In this document: positions 42,984-51,750 of the stretch, piece after piece | How positions within the stretch are numbered: the stretch's first letter is position 1 | How the letters are laid out: each line of letters opens with the position of its first letter | Source of the DNA: Candidatus Gastranaerophilales bacterium | Lineage (GTDB): Bacteria > Cyanobacteriota > Vampirovibrionia > Gastranaerophilales > Gastranaerophilaceae | Direction of reading: 5' to 3' | Length of the DNA stretch: 64,000 bases | Assembly (NCBI GenBank): GCA_944325185.1 | Contig: CALUZA010000055.1 | Span: 18,305 to 82,304 of the forward strand | Made by a program: the position numbers and the translations under genes | The notes under the pieces: generated by a model | The model's input: only the letters and a program-made list of their open reading frames with translations | Database searches by the model: none | What the model was told of the DNA's origin: nothing

Positions 42984-43391
42984 ATGAAAGTAAGTTATAT
43001 TAATGCTTTATATAATACAAAATTTACAAGTGCATTTAGAAAATATCCTGTTTCGGGATTTACAAACCCTATTGAAACAGTAGGGATGCAGGATAAATCA
43101 GATTATGAATATGTAAAGCAAGAATTAAAAAGACGCGGGGATGAGTTATATAAAGCTATTGGTCGAAGCAAAAAAGATAGTCGTAAAAATGACTATATCG
43201 AAACGCCTAATTCATTTGTTCAAGTATATCGCAGCGAAGAAGGTAGTATATTAAAAGAAGCAAGATACTCAACTGGCAATCATGAAACATATTTCTTTGA
43301 TAAAAATGGAAATTTAAAAAGAGTTTTATCTTATAATGATGCTAAAAAAATAATTACTGAATTTAATTATTCCGGAAAAACCATTTATTAG
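42984..43391 (+). CDS. Small F-x-type protein of unknown function
   Basis: 135 residues beginning MKVSYINALYNTKFTSAFRKYPVSG, with AAGGTGG 5 bases before the ATG. The first 25 residues show the N-proximal basic/aromatic pattern seen in neighbouring unknown proteins. The C-terminal half has short beta segments (SFVQVYRSEEGSILKEARYS, ETYFFDKNGNLKRVL) like the repeats in the three tandem membrane proteins, but with no membrane helix here. It overlaps the convergent amidase gene by 4 bases. Unrecognised family. Confidence 0.55.
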   Translation: MKVSYINALYNTKFTSAFRKYPVSGFTNPIETVGMQDKSDYEYVKQELKRRGDELYKAIGRSKKDSRKNDYIETPNSFVQVYRSEEGSILKEARYSTGNHETYFFDKNGNLKRVLSYNDAKKIITEFNYSGKTIY

Positions 43392-43981
43392 TATTCGTTT
43401 TCAAGATAATGAAAAAGTTTTTCAAATTTTTTATTTAGAATTTCTATGTTTTCGTTTTCATCAATTTCAATTGTTAAAGTTGGGATTTTTCTTTCTACTC
43501 CGCAATACGTACCAAAACTTCCGGGAGTTGGGTATCCTATGTCGTTTGACGTTTTATAACCTATAATTTTGGAAACCGTATTTGCGAGTTCTTCAGCGGG
43601 ACCATCGAAATTCACAACTTTATAGGGTGAATGAATTGTGATTATCGAATCGAAATGATTTTCATTTATAAGTTTTACCAGAAATTGTGTTTCAATTTCG
43701 CTATTCGGCTTATTTCCACCAAAATAATCATTATTTTTGCCCAAAACCCAGTTTTTTGTAGGGAAGTTTCTATTTAAATCTACACCTCTTGAATTTTTAC
43801 GGCATTTGCTTGGGTTTAAGCAGGGAATGTAGTAAACAGCATTTTTGCCGTTTTTAGTGTGATTGTTCAGATATGAATTTATAAAATATTCACCTTGTGG
43901 TTCATCCCCATGAAAAACTCCAATTACGAGTATTTTCTTTTCATAATTGGAGTTTTCTTTTTTAATTATCTTTATTGACAT
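43388..43981 (-). CDS. M14-family zinc carboxypeptidase, MpaA-like
   Basis: 197 residues, about 40 shorter than E. coli MpaA, with no signal peptide. The zinc site is VFHGDEPQGE (His and Glu) and ITIHSP. GVDLNRNFPT is the classical substrate-binding Arg segment of M14, and PTLTIEID gives the catalytic Glu. PGSFGTYCG also matches the MpaA group, which cleaves the D-Glu to meso-diaminopimelate bond of murein peptides inside the cell during wall recycling. It begins 1 base after the rpaB stop, so it shares that message. Confidence 0.82.
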   Translation of the reverse strand: MSIKIIKKENSNYEKKILVIGVFHGDEPQGEYFINSYLNNHTKNGKNAVYYIPCLNPSKCRKNSRGVDLNRNFPTKNWVLGKNNDYFGGNKPNSEIETQFLVKLINENHFDSIITIHSPYKVVNFDGPAEELANTVSKIIGYKTSNDIGYPTPGSFGTYCGVERKIPTLTIEIDENENIEILNKKFEKLFHYLENEY

Positions 43982-43982
43982 T

Positions 43983-44729
43983 TTAACCTATTCTTTGAAA
44001 CATGTAACCTATTCCACGTGCAGTTAAGATTAGTTCCGGATTTGCAGGATCGGTTTCAAGTTTTGAGCGTAATCTTGAAATATGAACATCTACTACACGA
44101 GTATCAATTCTATGATCAGGCGGATATGCCCATACATGTTGCAAAATTTCATTTCTTGAATATGCTGTACCTGAGTTGTTAACAAGTAGTTCAAGTAAGC
44201 TAAATTCCATGCCTGTCAAACGAATTCTTTCGTTTTTGCGATACACTTGTCTTCTTGCTGTGTCGATTTTTATGTTTCCGGTAGTTATGACATTTTTAGT
44301 TGTTTTACCTGTAGGAACAGTTATATCTTTGCTAACAGTTCTTCTTAAAACGGCTTTAACGCGCGCTTCAAGCTCTTTTGGGCTAAATGGTTTAATTACA
44401 TAATCGTCTGCACCGAGCTCAAGACCTGTAATTCTTTCTGATACATCACCCAGAGCAGTTAAAATTATAATTGGGATGTCAGATACTCGTCTAATTTCTC
44501 TGGTTACCCCGTAACCATCCATTTTTGGCATCATAACATCTAAAATGACTATGTCCGGATTGGTTTTATTGAATAATTCTATTGCTTCTTCGCCGTCTTC
44601 TGCGGTAACTACGTTATAACCTGCCATTTTAAGGCGTGTTTCAAGAATTCTTCTGATACTTGCTTCATCGTCAACAACAAGTATTTTTTGTTTTGCATCA
44701 GCGTTTTCGCCTTGGATGTCTTTTGTCAT
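43983..44729 (-). CDS. rpaB: OmpR-type response regulator, RpaB-like
   Basis: 248 residues: receiver domain (KILVVDDEASIRRILETRL, phospho-Asp in ILDVMMPKMDGYG, Lys in VIKPFSPKELEARV) and a winged-helix effector (GMEFSLLELLVNNSGTAYSR, DTRVVDVHISRLRSKLE, ILTARGIGYMFQ). Nearly all motif positions match cyanobacterial RpaB (ycf27), an essential regulator of light-dependent and stress genes. Finding it here without photosynthesis genes supports a cyanobacterial relationship. No partner kinase is adjacent. AAGGAAG is 4 to 5 bases before the ATG. Confidence 0.88.
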   Translation of the reverse strand: MTKDIQGENADAKQKILVVDDEASIRRILETRLKMAGYNVVTAEDGEEAIELFNKTNPDIVILDVMMPKMDGYGVTREIRRVSDIPIIILTALGDVSERITGLELGADDYVIKPFSPKELEARVKAVLRRTVSKDITVPTGKTTKNVITTGNIKIDTARRQVYRKNERIRLTGMEFSLLELLVNNSGTAYSRNEILQHVWAYPPDHRIDTRVVDVHISRLRSKLETDPANPELILTARGIGYMFQRIG

Positions 44730-44844
44730 TTTTCTTCCTTACTTACTCGTATCAAATTTTAACATTACAAAATATATATTTTTTTGAACTTATATTAACA
44801 TAAATTAATTTATTTTGCAAAAAATTAATATTCTTATTTATTGT

Positions 44845-44872
44845 GTGAAAAAAAGCCCGCTTTTGCGGGCTT
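44845..44872 (-). terminator. Rho-independent terminator, minus strand
   Basis: AAGCCCGC and GCGGGCTT pair around TTTT (44853-44872), and the minus strand continues with a T run (44852 leftward). It ends the message of the 44907 gene; the rpaB gene lies beyond it. Confidence 0.9.
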
Positions 44873-44906
44873 GATTAGTTTTTTAGGATTTGGAGAGTTA
44901 GTTAGT

Positions 44907-45464
44907 TTATGCTAATTGAATTGTACTTGATTGAATATTTTGTTTAATGCTATCGTCTAGTTGTTGAAGTTCTGCTTCGCTTGCCGCTATTTGAGTTTCT
45001 AAATCTGCTATTTTATTGTCAATTTCTTTTTGTTTTTCATTTAATATTGGTGCAATTTTTGTTTGAGCAAAATCTTCAAGAGCTTCATTGTATAGATTTG
45101 TATAAATTGATGTTGTGTCAAGTTGTCCGTCTGTATAATAAAGTTGAACTTGTGCTGCAATTGAAGGATTGTTGTAATATTGTTCTTCTGACAAATTTCC
45201 ATATGTACTTGTGTATACATCTGTTTTTTGTGAGGCAACTTGATCTGCTGCAATGTGAGAATATTCCATAAAATCAATCGCATCACCAAAAATTTCATTT
45301 CCGAAATTATTAATCTCACTTGGTGTAATTGTACCGTCGCCTATTGCTGTCGCAAAACTTGAAAGTTGTTTTGCGTAGCGATTTAAGTCAAGTAGACTTT
45401 TCCTGTCATCGTTTAGGCTTCTTGTCAGCTCTGCCTTGCGACAGGCCATGAAGATCCATCCCAT
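44907..45464 (-). CDS. Unrecognised helical protein
   Basis: 185 residues starting MGWIFMACRKAELTRSLNDD, with GGAG 7 bases before the ATG. The N-terminal MGxxFMAxxKAxLT pattern looks like a structured start with a short hydrophobic patch, not a signal peptide. The middle is helical and polar (GDAIDFMEYSHIAADQVAS). Residues about 140-180 form a coiled coil (EKQKEIDNKIADLETQIAAS). It is followed by a strong terminator and stands alone. It may form an oligomer. No family was recognised. Confidence 0.6.
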   Translation of the reverse strand: MGWIFMACRKAELTRSLNDDRKSLLDLNRYAKQLSSFATAIGDGTITPSEINNFGNEIFGDAIDFMEYSHIAADQVASQKTDVYTSTYGNLSEEQYYNNPSIAAQVQLYYTDGQLDTTSIYTNLYNEALEDFAQTKIAPILNEKQKEIDNKIADLETQIAASEAELQQLDDSIKQNIQSSTIQLA

Positions 45465-45589
45465 AGTAACACTCCTAACCTAATTATTAAACTAACCTTA
45501 CAATATAATAAAGTATTTTTTTACTTAGAAATTGCTTTTAAATAAAAATAAATGTAATATTTCTTAACATAAAAAATTGGTTTTTGTAG

Positions 45590-45595
45590 TTTAAT
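45590..45595 (+). promoter_or_regulatory. -10 element of a leaderless promoter
   Basis: TTTAAT ends 7 bases before the ATG at 45603. There is no Shine-Dalgarno between it and the start. Confidence 0.4.
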
Positions 45596-45602
45596 AGTTG
45601 AT

Positions 45603-47381
45603 ATGATAGATGACAACTTTTTAAAAGAGTACGAATTTATTTTACAGAAGGTTGAAAGACCTTCAAGATATATTGGCGAGGAATTTGGCTCATATAATAA
45701 AGATTTTGATAGTGTTGAAGGAAAATTTTTATTTGTTTTTCCCGATAAATATGAAATTGGAATAAGTAATTTTGGTCATAAAATTATATATGATTTAATA
45801 AATAAACAAAACGACTTGTTGTGTGATAGGATGTATGCTCCGGATAAAGATTTTTTAGAGTTGCTTGTTAAAAACAACAAGACCTTGTATGCACTTGAAA
45901 CAAAGAAAAAACCTATTGATTTTGATGTTATTGGTTTTGGTTTGCAATATGAAATGTGTTATTCAACGGTACTTAAAATTTTAGAATTATCCGATATACC
46001 TGTTTTTTCAAAAGACAGAAAAGATTTTCATCCGATTATTATGGCAGGCGGACCATCTACATCAAATCCTGTTCCTATGAGTCCTTTTATTGATATTTTT
46101 GCAATAGGAGACGGTGAAGAACTTAATATTGAAATATTAAGAAAAACTGTTCAATTAAAACATTTATCAAGAATTGAAAAAATTAAAGAATTATCTAAAA
46201 TCGAAGGGGTTTATTCCCCTGTGTTCCCTAAAAAAACAAATAAGCGTATTGCGCAATTGGATTTTAGTAATCATCCTACAAATTCACCTATTCCTCATTT
46301 TTCATCTGTACATGATAGAGCTGTGATAGAATTAAGGCGAGGTTGCGGAAGATTATGCAGATTTTGTCAAGCATCCCATATAAATCTTCCTATAAGAGAA
46401 AGAAAAAAAGAAGATATTGTAGAGTTAACTAAGCAATATGTAAAAAATACCGGATATGATGAATATTCTCTTTTGTCTTTATCGTCTAATGACCATGGGC
46501 AAATTGAGGATATTTTAAAAGAGCTTAATTGTCATTTTAGAAATACAGGAATTAATGTTTCTTTGCCTTCTCAAAGAGCGGATAAATTTTCTTTGGAGCT
46601 TGCTTCTCTTATGCAACAAGAGAAAAAAGCAACTGTTACAATTGCCCCTGAAGCAGGTTCAATTCGTATGAGAAATATAATAAATAAAAATTTATCCGAA
46701 GAACAAATAATAAATGCTACAATTTCTTGTATTAAAAATGGCTGGAATAAAATAAAATACTATTTTGTTATAGGTCTACCGTTTGAAACTTATGATGATT
46801 TAAGTGAAATCCCTTTGTTGATTGAAAAAGTAAACTCGGCATGCAGAGAAAACGGTTTAAAATATCCTCAGATAACTTGTTCTATATCTGTTTTTGTTCC
46901 AAAACCACATACTCCTTTTCAGTGGGCAAGACAAAATACAATTTCTGAAATAGATGAAAAAATTAAATATTTGAGAAATTTAAAAGATAAAATAAAAAAT
47001 GTCAGATTTAATTTTCATAATCCTAAAATGTCACAATTAGAAGCATTTTTTTCAAGAGGGGATGAAAATTGTTCAAAATTTATTTATGAAATGTATAAAA
47101 ATGGTGCTTATTTGGAATCTTGGGATGAAAATTTGGATTTTAATATGTATTCGAAAGTTTCAAAAGATTTAGGTATAGATATTGAAAAAGAAGCTTCACG
47201 AGAATTTCAAAAAGAAGAAAAATTGCCATGGGAAAATATAAGCTATGGAGTTGATAAATCTTGGCTTTGGGGTGAATATGAAAAAGCAAAAAATGCAATT
47301 TCTACAATACCATGCGAGGTAAGATGTAATGACTGTGGGGTTTGCAGAAATTTAAAGACTAAAAAAGTTTTAAGTAAGTAA
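45603..47381 (+). CDS. B12-type radical SAM protein, TIGR03960-like
   Basis: 592 residues. The radical SAM cluster motif is RGCGRLCRFC (C-x3-C-x2-C) at about residue 249, inside an elongated TIM barrel. The N-terminal part (DKYEIGISNFGHKIIYDLIN, DVIGFGLQYEMCYSTVLKILEL) is the cobalamin-domain-like section. The end has RCNDCGVC, which may hold another iron or zinc site. This matches the TIGR03960 family, often encoded with a DUF2344 protein that is not found here. Function of the family is unproven; rRNA or tRNA modification has been suggested. The start follows a leaderless-type -10. Confidence 0.82.
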   Translation: MIDDNFLKEYEFILQKVERPSRYIGEEFGSYNKDFDSVEGKFLFVFPDKYEIGISNFGHKIIYDLINKQNDLLCDRMYAPDKDFLELLVKNNKTLYALETKKKPIDFDVIGFGLQYEMCYSTVLKILELSDIPVFSKDRKDFHPIIMAGGPSTSNPVPMSPFIDIFAIGDGEELNIEILRKTVQLKHLSRIEKIKELSKIEGVYSPVFPKKTNKRIAQLDFSNHPTNSPIPHFSSVHDRAVIELRRGCGRLCRFCQASHINLPIRERKKEDIVELTKQYVKNTGYDEYSLLSLSSNDHGQIEDILKELNCHFRNTGINVSLPSQRADKFSLELASLMQQEKKATVTIAPEAGSIRMRNIINKNLSEEQIINATISCIKNGWNKIKYYFVIGLPFETYDDLSEIPLLIEKVNSACRENGLKYPQITCSISVFVPKPHTPFQWARQNTISEIDEKIKYLRNLKDKIKNVRFNFHNPKMSQLEAFFSRGDENCSKFIYEMYKNGAYLESWDENLDFNMYSKVSKDLGIDIEKEASREFQKEEKLPWENISYGVDKSWLWGEYEKAKNAISTIPCEVRCNDCGVCRNLKTKKVLSK

Positions 47382-47434
47382 AAATTTTTTCAGGTGTTTT
47401 ATATAAATGTGTTGTTGGTTAAGAAAGAGAGAAT

Positions 47435-49420
47435 ATGAAAATTAGAAGTTTAGATGACTTTATTGGAAAACCGTCATTTAAAAAAGCTTTATCCAAAGAA
47501 GCAACTGTGCTGATGGATGATATTTGTACTGATGCAGAACAAGTTTTACATAAAGATAAAAATTCAACTATGTTTGATTTCTTTTCTTATGCGGCATATA
47601 GTTTGGCCAAAAATGATATAGGAGTTGGTACGCTAAATAGTCTTGAAGCGCAAAAATTTCTTTTATATATGAAACCCTATGTTGGTTTTTCAAGGGTTAA
47701 GGATTATCCCTTGGGACGTTTGTTAAGACACGATGAAAGCAGATTTTATTGCCCTTATGATAGGTCTTCAATTACAATCGGCGAGGATACTGTTGATTTT
47801 AGTAAGCTATTAAACGAAGATTATGGATGCTTGTTGACAAGAAAAGATTTGGATGATTTTGTAATACCAAATTCTATAAATCGTAAAAGTATTAACAGAA
47901 TAAATTATGAAAATGTTTTAGGAACGTCAAAAAATTATCCGATATTAAGATTATTTAGAAAAGCGTGGGATAGCTTTAATGAACATCATTACAGTTTTTT
48001 TGATCCTTTAAGAATTGAATTTGAAGATTTTAAACATAGTCCCGTTGCAGAAAATTTTGATAGGGTTGCACTTTATCCTTTTATTGCAAGAAAAGAACCT
48101 GATTTATTTAAGAATTTTGATATAAGTCCTAAAAGGCAAAAAAAGTTTGAAAAATACAAAGAAAAATATAAAGATGAGATTGAGTTTTTTACATTCAGGC
48201 AATTTATTGCATATAAACAAAGAATTGAAACCAAAAAAGCTCTTAATGAAAAAGGGATTGAAGTTGATGGAGACGTTCCAATCGGTTTCGGACCGGATGA
48301 AATTTGGGCATTTCCTGATGCTTTCGATAAGGTACACACAATCGGGTGGGGTTTTCCTCTTTTAAAATATTATGATTTGATTAAAAATCCAAATAGTGCT
48401 GCAGCAAAACTATTAAGACAAAAATTTGGACTTGCGGCAAGAATATACGACGGAATAAGAGTTGATGTCGGTGTGTCTTATGATGCTTACATGGTTCGTA
48501 TGGCAAAAGGCAAGGATTTAAAAGAGTCTTATTTGTATAAAGAATATACTACCCCTTTATTTATGCGTCAAAAAGGATACAGTAAAATGTATTATAAAAG
48601 TTATGATAATAAGGGTAAAGTTTTAGATTTTATTGAAAAAACAATAAGAGATATAAAAGGTGATGATTATGATTTTAGAAAAATAACCTATGAGGCTGAC
48701 GGAAATTCCGGAAAAGTTTTAAATTGGGATGCAAAGCCTTATCCAAAAGATGTCTTTAAAAATAGAAATGCTATGTTTACAACATATTATGAATATCCAA
48801 AACATGGTAATAACTATGGATGGGGAAGTGTTGATTTTTTCCTAAATACTGCAGGCATGAATCCGGATAGTCTTACAATAGGTACAAATAATCATGATGG
48901 CATACCTTTAAGAATGGTTGCTGAAGAAAAAAAAGATTTTGATATGATAAAAAATAGGGAAAAATCAACTTTTGTTCTTTCTAAAACATTAAATATACCG
49001 AGATATGAGTTAAAAGATGCAAAAAAATGGATTAAGGCAAAATTTGCGGAATTATATTTTGCGCCAAGGAGATTTTTATACTACATTGATGTTTTGGGGA
49101 AAAAAGACAGAATAAATAATGAAGATGAGCGTTTTTACGCTAATAGATTTAGAGCTCGCTTGAATTGGGATTTTGAAAGACAATATCATGCATCTTTGCA
49201 GGAAGGGCAAGGTTTTAATCGTCCGGAGATATTGTCAATGGTATTCAAAGCAAAGGGGCTCGATAAGGTTTATGGTGATTTATACAAAAAATTAGAATTT
49301 TTATCGGGTTATTTGGGTGCTTCGGGTGCATTGAGCGAAAAAGAAGCAGAACAAGAAGTTGTTAAAAAAGGATACGATGAAGCAATTGAAGGCATTAGAA
49401 AAATTGACAGTTTTTGCTAA
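47435..49420 (+). CDS. Divergent GH77 4-alpha-glucanotransferase
   Basis: 661 residues. The central half follows GH77 amylomaltase: FRQFIAYKQ (254-262), VDGDVPIGFGPDEIWAFPDAF (277-297), GWGFPLLKYYDL (304-315), then IRVD with nucleophile Asp344, ITYEAD with acid/base Glu420, and TIGTNNHDG (481-489). Familiar enzymes read RIDHFRGF and GTHDNDTT at these last sites, so the pocket is altered: after Asp344 comes VGVSYDAY, and the stabiliser region is NNHD. It should rearrange alpha-1,4 glucans in glycogen or maltodextrin use, but specificity may differ. AAGAAAGAGAG precedes the ATG. It overlaps the convergent receiver gene by 4 bases. Confidence 0.75.
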   Translation: MKIRSLDDFIGKPSFKKALSKEATVLMDDICTDAEQVLHKDKNSTMFDFFSYAAYSLAKNDIGVGTLNSLEAQKFLLYMKPYVGFSRVKDYPLGRLLRHDESRFYCPYDRSSITIGEDTVDFSKLLNEDYGCLLTRKDLDDFVIPNSINRKSINRINYENVLGTSKNYPILRLFRKAWDSFNEHHYSFFDPLRIEFEDFKHSPVAENFDRVALYPFIARKEPDLFKNFDISPKRQKKFEKYKEKYKDEIEFFTFRQFIAYKQRIETKKALNEKGIEVDGDVPIGFGPDEIWAFPDAFDKVHTIGWGFPLLKYYDLIKNPNSAAAKLLRQKFGLAARIYDGIRVDVGVSYDAYMVRMAKGKDLKESYLYKEYTTPLFMRQKGYSKMYYKSYDNKGKVLDFIEKTIRDIKGDDYDFRKITYEADGNSGKVLNWDAKPYPKDVFKNRNAMFTTYYEYPKHGNNYGWGSVDFFLNTAGMNPDSLTIGTNNHDGIPLRMVAEEKKDFDMIKNREKSTFVLSKTLNIPRYELKDAKKWIKAKFAELYFAPRRFLYYIDVLGKKDRINNEDERFYANRFRARLNWDFERQYHASLQEGQGFNRPEILSMVFKAKGLDKVYGDLYKKLEFLSGYLGASGALSEKEAEQEVVKKGYDEAIEGIRKIDSFC

Positions 49421-49779
49421 ATTTCAATTTTGCTTTTTACCGTATTAATAAAGTTGTTTATATCAATCGGTTTTGTCAGGTACGTATCTATTCCGTATTT
49501 CTTGGCTTGAAGTTTGTCAGTATCCATTGCGCAAGCACTTGCTATTATAACGGGTGGAATTTGCATGTTTTCTTTTTGTAATTTTTCCATAAGGGAAAAA
49601 CCGTCCAGTTTTGGAAGTTGGATATCAAGTATTATTAAGTCATAGGAATTATTTTTTATTTTTTGATACGCTTCAAGTCCATCTATTGCTGTATCGGTTT
49701 TATAATTTTGATATTTTAAAATATCATTAAAAAGTTTCATATTAAGTTTATTGTCTTCAACAATTAAAATATTTTTCAT
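49417..49779 (-). CDS. Single-domain response regulator, DivK-like
   Basis: 120 residues forming only a receiver domain: IVEDNKLNMKLFNDIL with the acidic pair, phospho-Asp in LIILDIQLPKLDGF, and KPIDINNF with the conserved Lys. There is no output domain. It overlaps the kinase stop by 4 bases and so is made together with it. The layout matches PleC-DivK-like phosphorelay pairs. It probably relays phosphate or acts by binding another protein. Confidence 0.85.
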   Translation of the reverse strand: MKNILIVEDNKLNMKLFNDILKYQNYKTDTAIDGLEAYQKIKNNSYDLIILDIQLPKLDGFSLMEKLQKENMQIPPVIIASACAMDTDKLQAKKYGIDTYLTKPIDINNFINTVKSKIEI

Positions 49780-50999
49780 AAGATTATTCTCTTGAATTCT
49801 ATTGTAAAAGTAGAACCTTTATTTGGTTCGCTTTCAAGTGTTATTTTTCCGTTGTGTAATTTAACAAGTTCTTTTGTGATTGTTAATCCTAAGCCTGTTG
49901 AATTTTGATTTTTTGTGTATATGTTATTTAAATGTATAAACTTTTTAAATATTTTGTTGTGATATTTTTTATCAATTCCAATCCCGTTATCTTTGACTTT
50001 GAGGATATATGTGTCAGTTTTTGATGTTGATATTATTTCTATTTTTCCTTGTTCGGGAGTGAATTTTATAGCGTTTGAAAGTAAATTATATAAAATTTGT
50101 TGGAATTTTTGGTAATCTGCTTTTATTTTGCCACTAAAATCCGAATTAAAGATTACGGTTATGTTTTTATTTTTGTACAACGGTTCTAGGATATTAATTG
50201 CTTCTTGTATAACTTGAGTTGGGTTTAATTCAATTGGAGAAAATTTCATTGCATTTGCTTCAAGTTTTGAGATATCGAGTATTTCATTAATCATTCCTAA
50301 AAGATGTAGTCCTGAGATTTGAATATCCTTTATGTATTCGGCTTGTTTTTCGTTTAAGTCGCCGAATATTTTGCTTCCTAATGCCTGAGAAAAACCTATT
50401 ATTGCATTTAGCGGAGTTCTTAATTCATGTGAAATATTTGCAAGGAATAAATTCTTTGCTTTATCAAGTTCTTCAAGCTTTTTATGTTGTTTTTTTATTA
50501 TTTCGTATGCATTTTCTTTTTCAAGGATATTGTCTTGAAGAGCTTTTAGTTGCATTTTAAAAACTTCGTTTAATTCATAATCTTTTATTTTGTAGCTTAG
50601 AATGTTTACTATAGATTCAAAAGATTTTTTTTCAATTTCGCTAATTTCTTTTTCTGAGCTTAAAGCGCAAAAGCCAAATATTGAGCCTTTAATTGAAAGT
50701 TTTACAAAGAATGTATTTGAATAAAGGAATTCGTCTTTCTTTGTTTTTATAATAGTTGTTCTGGATGGGTCAATTATAACTTTATTTAAATAATCTTGTT
50801 TTAATTTGTAATTTGTTATTATTTCTTTATTGATTGCGCATTTTAGAGTGCAATCGGTATTTTCTATAAAGAATATTCCGATTGAACTGTCTTTAAATAA
50901 TAAAGACATCATTTTGGTTATGTTGGAGTAAAAATTCTTTGATTTTACTTCTTCATAGTTAATGATGTCATTTATTAAATCAAGTGTTTTGTTTAACAT
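49776..50999 (-). CDS. Cytoplasmic sensor histidine kinase
   Basis: 407 residues. The first 145 form a GAF-like sensor with no membrane helix. A coiled coil (150-185) leads to the HisKA domain with His191 in NISHELRTPLNAIIGFSQA. The ATPase domain shows LLSNAIKFTPEQG (N box), DNGIGIDKKYH (G1) and GLGLTITKELVKLH (G2). It should phosphorylate the DivK-like receiver encoded directly downstream. TTTACA-17-TATAAT lies before the ATG with a 6-base gap, so the mRNA should be leaderless. The signal it senses is unknown. Confidence 0.85.
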   Translation of the reverse strand: MLNKTLDLINDIINYEEVKSKNFYSNITKMMSLLFKDSSIGIFFIENTDCTLKCAINKEIITNYKLKQDYLNKVIIDPSRTTIIKTKKDEFLYSNTFFVKLSIKGSIFGFCALSSEKEISEIEKKSFESIVNILSYKIKDYELNEVFKMQLKALQDNILEKENAYEIIKKQHKKLEELDKAKNLFLANISHELRTPLNAIIGFSQALGSKIFGDLNEKQAEYIKDIQISGLHLLGMINEILDISKLEANAMKFSPIELNPTQVIQEAINILEPLYKNKNITVIFNSDFSGKIKADYQKFQQILYNLLSNAIKFTPEQGKIEIISTSKTDTYILKVKDNGIGIDKKYHNKIFKKFIHLNNIYTKNQNSTGLGLTITKELVKLHNGKITLESEPNKGSTFTIEFKRIIL

Positions 51000-51005
51000 A
51001 ATATG

Positions 51006-51034
51006 ATTATAAAATATATTTCTTTTAATGTAAA
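51006..51034 (-). promoter_or_regulatory. Leaderless promoter of the histidine kinase gene
   Basis: TTTACA (51034-51029) and TATAAT (51011-51006) are 17 bases apart, a near-consensus promoter on the minus strand. The -10 ends 6 bases before the ATG at 50999. Confidence 0.7.
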
Positions 51035-51055
51035 AAAGTTAATATATTTTAAATT

Positions 51056-51562
51056 CTAATTTTGCGGAAGGTTAAAAATATAACCGCCTTTTGTTGCGTT
51101 TTCAAGTACATCTTCGCTTATTTTTGTTCTTAAATTTTTAATGTATTTATATACGTAATCTGTTGGTAAATCAAGAATTGCAGCCAAGTCTTTTGCAAAA
51201 ACAATCTTGCCTTTGTTTTTTGCAAAATGTTCTAAAACAGCATCTTCTCTTTGTGTTAATTGTTTTTTGCAAGTAACTTTAGATTTTACATAAGCAAGTG
51301 AATCTTCTTTCATGGAAGCAAAAATAACATCTTGTTTTTTTTGTGCTTTTTTGGCAACTTTTAGGATTTGTTGTTTAGGATTTTTATTTTCTCTTGATGT
51401 ATATAGTCTTTTTTCATTTTGCATTACTATATCTATGATGTCGCTTGTTTGTTTTTCTTCTTCAAGCACTTTTCCAAGTCTTTTTGCATATTCTTCAAGA
51501 GTGATTTTTTCTAAAGAGCTTCTCCATTGTTTGATTTCTTCTTTGCTTAGATACTGGCTCAT
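51056..51562 (-). CDS. Putative winged-helix DNA-binding protein
   Basis: 168 residues. The last 65 residues (LTQREDAVLEHFAKNKGKIVFAKDLA, then a recognition-like helix DYVYKYIKNLRTKI and NATKGGYIF) look like the winged-helix effector of OmpR-type regulators. The N-terminal 90 residues are charged and helical and not a receiver domain, so this would be a stand-alone regulator. GGGGGAA is 5 bases before the ATG. It lies between a two-component pair and fba, with a separate start. The identity of its targets is unknown. Confidence 0.6.
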   Translation of the reverse strand: MSQYLSKEEIKQWRSSLEKITLEEYAKRLGKVLEEEKQTSDIIDIVMQNEKRLYTSRENKNPKQQILKVAKKAQKKQDVIFASMKEDSLAYVKSKVTCKKQLTQREDAVLEHFAKNKGKIVFAKDLAAILDLPTDYVYKYIKNLRTKISEDVLENATKGGYIFNLPQN

Positions 51563-51694
51563 TTATTCCCCCATAAAAGTTAATCTCGTCTTTTGTTATT
51601 TACTTTATAGCACAAGTAATATTAAAAAATCTCTAAATATTTCATAACGTAAATTTTTTTTAAAAACGTTAATATTGCGCTTATTTTGCTTGAC

Positions 51695-51731
51695 AATAAA
51701 AAATGCCTGAAATCTATAATTTCAGGCATTT
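51695..51731 (-). terminator. Rho-independent terminator of fba
   Basis: AAATGCCTGAAAT (51701-51713) pairs with ATTTCAGGCATTT (51719-51731) over 13 bp with a 5-base loop, followed on the minus strand by T. It sits 20 bases after the fba stop. Confidence 0.9.
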
Positions 51732-51750
51732 ATTTTATAATGTTAATTTA

